A DNA stretch of 64,000 bases from Voacanga thouarsii (Eukaryota; Streptophyta; Magnoliopsida; Gentianales; Apocynaceae): the NCBI GenBank assembly GCA_026120185.1, contig JANUWF010001272.1, positions 744,001-808,000 of the forward strand, written 5' to 3'. Both the position numbers and the translations under genes were made by a program. Numbering within the stretch: the first letter of the stretch is position 1; every line of letters begins with the position of its first letter. Of the stretch, positions 44,746-55,073 are shown in pieces. The notes below the pieces were generated by a model, which searched no databases, was not told the DNA's origin, and was given only the letters and a program-made list of their open reading frames with translations.

Positions 44746-46400
44746 GTTCACAACTATTCTTCATTATGGTGTGCATTTGTTGGCACTGGTATGAGGATAT
44801 ACATTAGAGGTATTGTAGATTAATATGATAGGTGTAATACAAAATTGTGGTCCCTACAAGAATTAAATGTTGTGGCAAAAGATTTACTCCTACAATGGCT
44901 AAATTAGGAACAAAGATGGGGATTGTTGAGGTTTATTTTGTTCATAATGAGGTTGTTAAAGTACTATCTCCAAATGGTCATCAGTTATCAACTAGTGTAG
45001 TTGTAGAAGATGAATCTATAACTGAGAAGAAAAACTCAATTGTTACTTTATCAAGCAAGAAAAACTCAACTGAGTCTCTATTAAGTAGTGTAGTTGCAAA
45101 AGATAAGTCTCTAACTGAGAAGAAAAACTTAGCTATTACTATAGAAAGGGAAGTGAGTATAAAGAAGACAATTCCAAAAAGTAAAACTGTGAAGAGTGCT
45201 AAGAAGAATAGTAAGACATCCATAATAAACAAGAAAGTGAAGGCTTCCAGTGCAACTTTGTCAAGTAAAAATAACAAAAATAGCAAGAAAGAGAAGACCA
45301 GTAAGAATAGGAAGACCTTAAGTATTGCTATTAGGAAGGCACCAAGAAGAAGCATGAGGTTGATGTTAATGCATTCAAATGTTAAGAAGAATGGAAAAGT
45401 AGAGCTCATAAATTTGGAGTTGGATGAAAATGATTTAGATAAGTGAAAATGAAGACATGGATTTTGAGAATGATGAAGTACATGAAGCTGAAATGGATGT
45501 TAATATGGAAGCTGAGTATGATGCTAACTTGGAAGTTGAGAATAATGATAAAGCTGAAGAACATAGATGCTGACCTAGAAGCTGACAAAGATGTTTTAGC
45601 TACAAATAAAGATGATGAAAATAATACAGCTAACTTCAAAACTACCATGGATGCTAACAAGAATGATATTTTAGCTGTTGATAAAGACAATGTCAATTCA
45701 TAGGGTCTATGAATGAGAATAGGGATACTATATGTACTATTCAATAGAGTAAAAATAACAAGTGCAAAAGGTATGGTTTGCTGGGCCATAATCAAAGGAT
45801 ATGCAATGTTATACGGCCAGAAAAAGGTACACAAGTATAAAGACAAAGACACTCTAAGGTTAGTGACCAACAAATTAATGCATCGCATATGTCAAAATCC
45901 ATTTCATACTCTACATATTCTGATATGTAAGATTGTCTACCCAATCAAACTATAACTTCTATGGTTCTTGAAAACTAATTTGTGAGTATTTATTTTTTAT
46001 TTCGTTGATTCCAGTATTATTACTATTGGTGGTGTTATATGGCGACTTATTTTCATTAGGTTACTACTGATGATCCTTGGATAGACGAGTTGAGTTCTGA
46101 CTGGCTAAATGATATTGATGTTGCCATTCAAATAATGTAGCAATCTTTGAGTGCTCAAAATCAGTCAATAAACAAGGCTTCTCAAGTTTGTTGTCAGCAT
46201 ATTACATATGTTCTTTATAAGAATTGGATTGGTTACTAAGTTTTTTATTATGTATTCATAGGCTATACGTAGTGAAGTTTCTCAATTGGAGTCTATAACA
46301 AGGTTTAACAAGAGAAGCTGTCAATTAGGAAGAGAAAGAGATGGTATTTTTGCCACCAGCTTGACCATAATAGGAAGACATGTCTAACTGAAGATGCAAG
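44746..46400 (+). pseudogene. Mutator-like (MULE) gene relic: PB1-like domain, acidic region, two zinc knuckles, no transposase core
   Basis: The PB1-like domain found at the N terminus of many plant MULE-type proteins is readable from 44746: FTTILHYG, then FVGTGMRIYIRGIVD, a stop, YDRCNTKLWSLQELNVVAKD, and after a shift GIVEVYFVHNEVVKVLSPNG. A 199-residue lysine/serine-rich frame (44847-45446) and an acidic stretch (ENEDMDFENDEVHEAEMD in another frame) follow. Two zinc knuckles CX2CX4HX4C remain, each missing one cysteine: CKRYGLLGHNQRIC at 45763-45804 (second Cys is Tyr) and WYFCHQLDHNRKTC at 46342-46383 (first Cys is Trp). The catalytic DDE transposase and SWIM finger expected between are absent. 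No terminal inverted repeats were found. The lysine-rich frame alone could be mistaken for a histone H1-like protein. Confidence 0.65.
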
Positions 46401-46420
46401 AAACTAGCGTGAGAAATAGG

Positions 46421-47395
46421 TGATAGGGGCAAAATGTTCACATATTTTGGGGGTCATTTGTGTTATAGTTATTATGATTTCATGTTCAAATGGCTATTAA
46501 TTCCCACAAGTGACTATTTCTTTTGTGCAGAATTGATTGAATGAAAGAAATATTGAAAAGATAGTGAAAAGTGCACAAAATCAACAAAACAAAGGTGAAC
46601 CGGTGCCAACCCAAGAAGGAGAGCCGACGGGGGTTCAATACTAGATGAAACATAGCAAAACGAAGGAAATTCAGAGATAGAATATAGTTCAACTAACGCC
46701 AGCGCAAGTAGGTTGCTTTCGGGACTTGTGACTGTGGACAATCATTTTTAGACCAGAATATGGAAATTTCTCTAAAGATCTTTTAGAAACTGATTTGGAC
46801 ATGAGTTAGGACTTTTATAGGAAATTTTTGGCAACCTAAACTCCTATAAATATAAGAAAATAATGTTATACAAGAGAGTTCTCAAGTTCTTGGGTTTTCA
46901 ATATAATATTAGTAGAGAACTCCTATGAATTTAGGGAGCGACATTGAAGATTATTGAAGATAAAAGTAAATCAATCAAGAGCATTATTTTGGAGGAGTTG
47001 TTCATTACAAAAGAAGGAGTGCTTTTCTATGATTTTCTATCTTTTTCCTTTATTTTTCCTTTCTAGAAAATGTTGATTTCATTAGTTTTAATTGTATTTT
47101 AGAAGAACGTTTTGAAGTAATAACTATGTATTAAGTTTATATTACCATTTGGTGAATTGGCTTTATTTGGTAAATTGATTGATTATTTCTTCCTTCTAAT
47201 TAACTTGGGAAAGAAGGATAGAAGTGGGTTCAACTTGATTAATTCTATATTTGTTTTCTTTGTTAACTTGGAAAAAGTAGGTTAGGAATTGAACTTATGT
47301 AATCAAAGATTAATTTATGTCACCTAGAGAATAGGGATATCAATTCATTTCATGCTTTGATATCACCTATAGATAAGGGTATTTCTAAGGAATTG
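46421..47395 (+). mobile_element. H-family LTR, partial (3' end missing)
   Basis: Starts TGATAGGGGCAAAATG and follows the H LTRs in order (GGTCATTTGT, TATTATGATTTCATG, AGATAGTGAAAAGTGCAC, 'gcaacctaaactcctataaatat'). It breaks off near 47395, about 450 bp short of the LTR end, where gypsy G2 sequence begins. Opposite orientation to H1. Confidence 0.8.
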
Positions 47396-47566
47396 TTATT
47401 TATTGATAAGACTCCGCTTCATTATGGAAGTCAAGATCAAGGAGGAGGAAACGTGATCGTGCAAGGACAAGGATCGATGACAAGATCTAGGACTAAGAAG
47501 GTTCAAGATGATTTTTCAATTGCTCATAAAGCCATACTTGAGGATGGAAGAGGGTTGGAAAGTTGA
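47396..47566 (+). pseudogene. Gypsy polyprotein C-terminal remnant upstream of the G2 LTR
   Basis: Reads DKTPLHYGSQDQGGG and QGSMTRSRTKKVQDDF, ending with a stop at 47566. It matches the tail before the G1 3' LTR (DETPLHHEDQDQGGGG, then QGPATKTHKTRTKRR). The MTRSRTKK type of ending is common at the end of gypsy polyproteins. Its place before an LTR that is followed by gag shows internal sequence on both sides of one LTR. Confidence 0.7.
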
Positions 47567-48399
47567 GGAAGTTAGCCAAGAGCTCATTTTAATGACTATC
47601 CAAGAAGGACCCTAAAAAGAACTCAAACCGGCAATAAATATGGATGAAATTTGACCAAAAGGTGGCCTTACAATGGACAGCCGGTACCGACTTCAACCTG
47701 CACACAACAACCCGAAAATAGCGCATAACCGGCGCCGGCTTAAGAGCCCTAGTCGGCGCCGGCTCCAGCCTGGGTAGCCAATTGTTGCCTCGCATTTTTT
47801 ATATTTTCTCTAATTTTTCCTCCCTTTTAAATATTTTGTAAAGACCTATTAAGGCCCTAAATTGTATTAGAACCTCAGAGATTATTTAGCTAGGGCTAAG
47901 GTAGTATAAATACAACTTTTAGTGATTTGATAACAAAATTCACACACTTGATTCAAATTTGAAAAGAGAGTCTTGAGAGGCCCTAGCCTCCTTATTCATC
48001 TTATTCAAGACCATGCTTCAGGCTTAGTCCTCCTTATGAATGAGTCTATAAATCTTTTGGATAATCCAATGTGGTTTCTTTCAATGGGTTTTAGTTGCTT
48101 TGCTCTTCTAAGGTTTGTTTGAATTCCATTACTTAGGTGCCTATTTTCTCTATTCTTTTTGTTCTTGTTTACCTTTGTTGCTTCAAGGATATTGGGATGA
48201 GATTATAGTAGAATTTTCTACTATTCTTGAGGGTCTTTGAAGCCTAGTTCTTCAAGAGTTTGATAGAGGGTAAGTTGTTAGTTTAATTTCTCCTTTTTGT
48301 CTCAAGAAATTCATTGTTTTGGTCCCATGGGATGAGCTGAACTCAAAATCAACTAAACCACCCACAACACCAAGAAAAAGCCCACTCAAGATCATATCA
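47567..48399 (+). repeat. G2 LTR
   Basis: Contains CCGGCGCCGG at 47729-47738, CGGCGCCG at 47754-47761 and TATAAATA at 47905-47912. It ends CATATCA at 48399 and is collinear with the G1 LTRs. The start is approximate. Confidence 0.75.
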
Positions 48400-48403
48400 A
48401 AGA

Positions 48404-48416
48404 GTTTGGAATCAGA
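48404..48416 (+). other. G2 primer-binding site (tRNA-Met type)
   Basis: TTTGGAATCAGAG directly inside the LTR; one difference from the TGGTATCAGAG core. Confidence 0.65.
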
Positions 48417-49296
48417 GAGAGGAAAGCTTTGATTCCAATCAAAGCTTGGAAGCAAGAAAAGAAGCCCTACAAAGTTGAAGAAAAATAAGAGAAATCCCGT
48501 AACTCAAAAACATGCTCCAAAAAGGTCATGAAATCTTTGTTATACCTTGATTTTTCTTTCGAAAAATTACTTCTTGATGTTAATATAATCCTTAGGAACA
48601 AATTTTTCTTATGTTTGTGGTGAAAATTAGCTTGAATATGGGTAAAAATGTGGTTGTTCTTAAGTAACGGGATTGCAACCAATGTGTTTGATAAATGTTC
48701 CATAAGAATGCTTTTGGCTATAGTTGGGTACTTTGATTCCTAATTTTCATTCCTTGGGATATTAGGACTTAGTATATCACTCTATTGTTGAATTCCATGC
48801 TCATTGAACTCAACTTTACTAGTGCACACTTGTGATCATCTTGTTCTTCATAATCCTACTTCTAGTTGTTCTTGTTAACTCTTGTTTGTTTCTTGTTTAG
48901 AAGTATTTCTTTGTGCATCTAGTGTTTGTTCTTATGTTGATTGAGCCCACATTTCTTGAAATTCTTGATTAAAAACTTGTTTGCTTGAGGTGCCCAACAA
49001 GTGTTTGTTGAAATTCCCCTAAAACTCCCTAATTGGAAAAATCTATTGATTTGTGTGATTCACTAAGTTAGACTAAATCTTTAGCTATTGGGGAGAATTG
49101 AGATTGAACAAGAATGCTTGAGTATTGAGAAAAAGGCAAAAGGGTGAGACTATTACTAAAAGAGCCTAAGAAAGCAAACACGAGTATGGAGTGACCAATC
49201 TTTGAGAGCCAACATGCAAGGAAGCGAAGTGAGGACCTATTTTTCTTTCTAATCTCTTTTGTTTTGCAGGTATAAATAAGTAAATATTCCACCACC
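48417..49296 (+). other. G2 5' leader, non-coding
   Basis: Collinear with the G1 leader (36523-37402) to the gag ATG. Only short shadow frames. Confidence 0.7.
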
Positions 49297-50740
49297 ATGG
49301 CCCAAGATCAAGAGAACTCTAGGCCTAACCTAAGTGGACCTAGTAGACCTCAACAAGAATAAATTAATACTAGGGTTTTGCGTGATGACTTATAAGTTAT
49401 GATGAGGACTATGCAAAGGGAGTTTCAAAACATAACAAGGGAATTAATAAATCATCTTGGACAATCTTCTACCATTGCACAAAGGAGGGGCCAAGAGCGA
49501 TTTGAAGTACCTAACCCTAGGATGAGGGATGGTGATGCCCATACTCCTCCGTTAAATGCCCAACAAAGGGAAGAGTGGGATGAGCACTCTATCGGGGGAT
49601 TCCAACAAGCTCCTATGAGTGGGGGAAGACATGGTATGAGAGGAGGACAAGGTAAGGGTCAAGGAAGGAATGGTGGAAACAGCCTAAGGGAGTTAGAAAG
49701 AGAGTTGGAGGGAGTTGATGAATAGTATAAGGGGGAACAAGTTGAAGCCTTTAGGGAACACAATAGAGGATGGGGCAATAGATGAGGTAGAAGAGAAGGA
49801 AATGATGAGGAGAAAGAATTGAACCATATTAAATTGAAAGTGCCCACATTCTATGACAAGAATGACCCCAAAGTATATTTCAAGTAGGAGAGCAAGATGG
49901 AGATCTTCCTAGAAAGTCATACCTATAGTGAGAGGTCAAAGGTGAGGTTGGCTATCTTGGAATTTTCGGAGTATGCTTTGGTTTAGTGGGAGCAAGTTAG
50001 TGCACAAAGGAGACAAATGGGAGTGAAAACTGCGGCTAGTTGGAATTTGTTGAAAGATATGACGAGAGCTAGATTTATACAACACCATTACTACAATGAT
50101 CTTTACCAAAGGCTCCAATCACTCAAGCAAAAGAACAAGAGTGTGAAAGATTACCATAAAGAGATGGAAGTAGTATTGATGAGAGCTCAAACCAATAAGG
50201 ATCCTAGGGCAACAAGGGCAAGGTTCTTGGGAGGATTAAATAGGGAAGTAGCCAATTTGGTAGAATTGCACCCTTATGAACGATTGGAGGATATAGTACA
50301 TGCCGCTATGAAGATTGAGAGGCAATTAAAAATGAGGGCATTTACTAGACCACCACTTCCAAGCCCCAATAGCAAGATGCCAATTAAGAAGGATGAAGCC
50401 CCTAAGCCATTCCAAAGGGACTTCAACAAACCAATGAAGGGTTGGAAACCTAGGGAATGTTGGAATAAGGACAAGGGAAAAGCCATGGAGAGGCCATAAA
50501 GGAATAGGGATATCAACTGTTTTAAGTGCCTTGGATATGGACATACTTCCCATGAGTGTCCAAGTAAGAGAACAATGTATACTAATCCCTATGGTGAGGT
50601 TTCTACCGACGAAAAAGAAGAGAGAGAAAGGTACCAAGAAAACCAAGAGGGAAATTGGGATGAGGAAAGTGATGAAAGGGAAGTGGTTAAGAATACTCTT
50701 TGGTAGGAGTCACAAGAAGGTCCTTGAATTCACAAGCCAT
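49297..50740 (+). pseudogene. G2 gag (broken)
   Basis: Gag forms the virus-like particle of the gypsy element. From ATG 49297: MAQDQENSRPNLSGPSRPQ, stop, MMRTMQREFQNITREL, a glycine-rich stretch, then the gag core KVPTFYDKNDPKVYFK (stop), YALV (stop) WEQVSAQRRQMG and the open stretch 50017-50499 with HHYYNDLYQRLQSLKQ, VKDYHKEMEVVLMRAQ and FLGGLNREVANLVEL. A stop precedes an intact zinc knuckle CFKCLGYGHTSHEC (50518-50559). At least six stops are in line with the conserved frame, and no frame larger than 160 residues survives. Confidence 0.9.
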
Positions 50741-51400
50741 TAAAGGCTAAGATCACCAACAAAGAGAGAACATTTTCTACATTAGGTGTCTAATCAATAA
50801 GACCCATTGTAGTGTCATTGTGGATAGTTGGAGTTGTACTAATGTGACTAATGCAAACTTAGTTAAAGAATTGGACATAAGATGGATTAAACACCCCAAG
50901 CCCTACAAATTGCAATGGTTGAACGATAGTGGGGAATTAAGACTAAACAAACAAGTTTTGGTGTTTTTTGAGATGGGAAAATACAAAGATGACATGCTAT
51001 GTGATGTGATTGGTACCTATGCAAGTGGGTCACTTACTCCTAGGAAGGCCTTGGCAATACGATAGGCATGTAAAACATGATGGGAGGATGAATACTTATT
51101 CCCTACTCAAGGAAGGAACTAAGTTTACCCTCTCCCCCATGGCCCCTAGTGAGGTGAATAAGGATCAAAGAATCATGAAGGAGAAAGAAAAGAAGAAGGG
51201 AGTGCAAGATGTCAAACAAAGACAAGAAATTGAGAGGAAAGAACAAGATAGGAAAGAAAAAGAGTTGAGAGAGAGGATGGACAAATAACTACCTTTGACG
51301 ATCAATGATAGGAGTGAGCAAGGACAAGAGAGGGGAGGTAAAAGAAGAATGAATTACTTTGCAAAAAAAAGTGAGGTCATAGAGGCTATAGAAGCTAAGG
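50741..51400 (+). pseudogene. G2 aspartic protease and linker (broken)
   Basis: Protease active-site region reads VIVDSWSCTNV (about 50815-50847) where a D-S/T/G-G triplet is required; the glycine is tryptophan. It continues with LNKQVLVFFEMGKYKDDML, a frameshift near 51025, then HLLLGRPWQYDRHVKHDGRM. The charged linker APSEVNKDQRIMKEKEKKKG ends near 51290. The same linker is fused to the RT thumb in G1. Confidence 0.88.
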
Positions 51401-51463
51401 AAGCGGTTATTCTTTTTTTTATGCAAAGGTTCTTATGTTTCTACTAATAATTCTACATTATCT

Positions 51464-52819
51464 TTGCCTAATGAAATTATAGCTATTCTTCAGAATTTTG
51501 AAGACGTTTTTCCAAAGGAGGTGCCCAGAGGACTACTACCCATAAGAGGGATTGAGCATCAAATCAATTTTGTGTCTGGATCCGTCATCCCCAACCGATC
51601 GGCATATAGAAAAAACCCGGAGGAGTCCAAGGAATTGCAAAAGCAAGTAGAGGCATTACTTGAGAAGGGACATGTAAGAAAGAGCCTAAGCCCATGTGCG
51701 ATTCCGATTCTCTTGATGCCCAAAAAGGATGGGACATGGCGTATGCGCGTAGATTGTCACGCTATCAACAACATCATGGTAAAGTACCACTATCCTATTC
51801 CTAGGCTAGATGACTTACTTGATGAGTTATTTGGTGCATGCATTTTCTCTAAAATTGATTTGAAATCCGGTTACCATCAAATTAGAATAAGAGAAGAGAA
51901 TGAATGGAAAATGACTTTTAAAACCAAACAAGGGTTTTATGAGTGGCTTGGCATGCCATTTGGATTGTCTAATGCTCCTAGTACTTTTATGCGATTAATG
52001 CACCACGTTTTGAGGGAATTCATTAGAAAATTTATTATTGTGTACTTTAATGATATATTATAACAAATCATATGTGGATCATTTGAATCATGTTCAAAGT
52101 GTGCTTGTTGCCCTCCGAAGGGAGTGATTGTATGCTAACTTTGAGAAGTGCTCTTTTTGTTTGGAGAGGATTACATTCCTTAGGTATATTTTGAATGCCA
52201 AAGGGATTGAGGTTGATAAGGAAAAAGTAAAAGCCGTCCAAGATTGGCCCACCCCTACCACCATTACCCAAGTCCGTAGTTTCCATAGGCTAGCTAGCTT
52301 CTATAAGAGATTCATCCAAAATTTTAGCACCATAGCGGGCCTTCTAACCAAAGTGGTAAAGAAAATGGTGGGATTTAGGTGGGAGGAAGCCCAACAACAA
52401 GCCTTTCAAACCCTCAAAGAAAAATTGAGCCAAACTCCAATTCTTATTCTTCCTAACTTTGAGAAGGCATTTGAGATAGAGTGTGATGCAAGTGGGGTGG
52501 GAATAGGTGCAGTCTTGACCCAATATAGAAAACTCGTTGCATACTTTAGTGAGAAATTGTCCGGGCGGCCCTCAATTACTCTACCTATGACAAAGAGCTT
52601 TTTGCCTTGGTGAGGACCCTAGAATATTGGCAACACTACCTTTTACCAAGAGAGTTTGTCATTCATACCGATCATAAGACCCTTAAACACCTCAAAAGCC
52701 AACAAAATTTGAAAATGAGGCATGCAAGGTGGGTGGAGTTTATTGGGATATTTCCTTATGTCATTCAATACAAGAAGGGTAAGGAAAATATGTTAGCGGA
52801 TGCACTTAAAGGTTTAAAG
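51464..52819 (+). pseudogene. G2 reverse transcriptase and RNase H (broken)
   Basis: RT frame 51464-52063: LPIRGIEHQINFVSGS, CAIPILLMPKKDGTWRM, FSKIDLKSGYHQIRI and MPFGLSNAPSTFMRLM are well preserved. The catalytic box reads YFNDIL instead of YFDDIL (codon AAT at 52049-52051), and a stop follows at 52061. After a shift, 52128-52613 gives the thumb (CSFCLERITFL) and RNase H (ECDASGVGIGAVL). 52607-52819 gives [20 protein letters not shown] and [12 protein letters not shown]. RNase H acidic residues are present, though split by a frameshift near 52600. Integrase and the 3' LTR are absent; a copia-type LTR begins at about 52820. Confidence 0.92.
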
Positions 52820-53315
52820 TGGGAAATCAAAGCACGCAACGGAAGGAAAAAACTGAAAAACGAAGAACAAGAAACTCCCAGACCACAGCCGGCATCGGTC
52901 ACGACCTGGAGGGGCTCCGAGGGAAAAAAAATTTTACCTCCTTTTCTCGTTCTCAAAATTGGCTGGACCAAAATGTGTGGAACTGGGATAGATGCGCTGG
53001 TGGAAACCTCTGGTGCAATTCCTGCAAGCCTCCTACTCCGTCTGTGCATGTATGTGAACGTCAATCTCTCGATCTTCCAATATATGGCCTACCTTGTGAA
53101 ACCCCAGTTGAAACCAATCCCAAAGCAAGGGGGTCGGGATGCATATTATATTTTCTTGCATGTATAAATATATTTTTGTCTGATTTTATGTGCTTTGGAT
53201 ATGTGATTTGTAGTCTTGATGGCTTAATTATGGTTATTGAGTAAGAAGGGCATAATGAAAATTTTTACTTGAGGATTAAATAGGAAAAATATTTGAGAGA
53301 GAAAATGAGAACAAG

Positions 53316-53388
53316 AGTTGTTGTGGTTTAGTAGTTAGAGCTTTGGAATAAATCCTTGAGGTCTTGAGTTCAAATTCCATCAATTGAG
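53316..53388 (+). other. tRNA-like A-box/B-box module in copy C
   Basis: TGGTTTAGTAG at 53324-53334 and AGTTCAAATTC at 53367-53377, spaced 43 nt; antisense to the element, as in A and B. Confidence 0.62.
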
Positions 53389-54983
53389 TTTTAGCATGAT
53401 TAAATTTTATTTTTATTTAGGAAAGCTATATTTCGGCCCTTGCATGCTTTAGGGAAGAGTAGGAGTGTTGTCCTAGGGGAGACATGATAGGAATGTCCTA
53501 ATCCTACTTTTGTGCCCTACAAAAATTTCTAAGGGATTCATACCCTTTCTTGATCTATAGCTCTCCTTAATTCTTAATCAATTAGGTTGTTTAATTTATC
53601 CAAGACAATTTTATTCTAGAAAAATTCCAGCAAAGTTCTGTGATATTGAGGTTTTGAAAATGTCCATATGAGGTATCTTGTTGGCCGAAAATGGGGAGGA
53701 GTTTTGGAAAGGTTCCTAAGAGAATTAATCTTCATGGTTAAACCTTCAAAACTCCAACTTAGTTGTGTTCATCTTCTTCATGTAGCAAACTAAAATTTTT
53801 TCCAGCTTCTTGATCAATCCAATTATCCAAATTTTTAGCCACCATTCCTTCTCAAATGCTGCCAGAAAAATGACCATTTCACTTAGCTTGAGGACTGAAT
53901 ATTCTAGCCAATACCGACCTGCACAAAAACTATGCAAATCAGGAAAATTTCCTGGACAGTTTGGTAGCTTGGTGAGCCAAAAACTAAGCTATTTCGTCTA
54001 GCTTTTCAACCATATTTCAACCATATTTCTCCTCCATAAAGAATGTTAGAAACCAGCCTTAAAGGACCTCTCAACATCCCTTCAAACCTGAAGCAAACCG
54101 GATGAATCATGGCAGAAAATTCTGCCCAGAAATTTCCAGTAAACTTGCGGGAAAAAAAAATTTGATTAGATTTCCAGCTTTGTTCCTTCTTTCCCCTTGT
54201 CCGAAACTTCCTCCATTTTTCTGTACAAAATCCCCTTGAACAACCATGAACTAAGCTTCATCATCTTCTCTAGTATTCTGCTTGAAAAACAGTCTATGGC
54301 TGCTCCTAAAATCTCTCCATCTATCACTCCAATCAAGCCATTAATTGAAGTCCAAAATTCCAACAAAATATTCAGCAAACTACCACAGATTACCCCTCAA
54401 AAAACTAGAAAATTCTTTCACCAATGCACACCATATTCCGGCCATCCTTAAGCTCCTTCGAATGCCTTTCATCTCAGCAAAAATCCCAGCCAAGCAGCCG
54501 GCCATTGAAGCTTCCAAAGAACCTCCATCATCAAAGATTTACTTACCATATTTGCTACCACAAAATATTCACTAAATTATTCTTTTTGAATTTCAAACAT
54601 CCAGTTTTCATTTCCCTCCCAAATTTGAAAATCTAATTACCAAAACCCTCCAAACAATTCGGCCCCCTTCCCCCACAGAATTATGGCCAGCCTTTATCCA
54701 ATCTCTCCATTCTCTCCAAACCTCCAAGAACACCTACTACCATTCTCACGCCTAAAGCCACCCAAAACCACTCCAATCTTCTCCAAAAACTCCAGATTAT
54801 ACCTATTCATTCTCGTGAATCCATTCCTGCAATTTTTAACATCAAACTCGGAAATCAAAGTCTCACTTTTAGATCAAAAATCAGAATTTTCTTAAAGGCT
54901 CAAGAACACCTTCAAGGTAAGCATGAACAATCATCTCCATTTTCTTCCATCTTCGACCTTGATGAGTATATACTAATGAACTC

Positions 54984-54988
<5 letters not shown>

Positions 54989-55071
<83 letters not shown>
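54989..55071. repeat. (CT)41 microsatellite in copy C
   Basis: Uninterrupted CT run of about 83 bp, beside CGGCCGAATGG. Copies A and B have shorter GA runs at the equivalent place. Arg-Glu repeat frames across it are artefacts. Confidence 0.97.

Positions 55072-55073
<2 letters not shown>

Noticed and set aside
44847..45446. A 199-residue lysine/serine-rich protein resembling histone H1 or a nucleolar protein
   Set aside because: Its upstream part overlaps a decayed PB1-like domain and its downstream part leads to zinc knuckles of the same relic; composition alone causes the resemblance.
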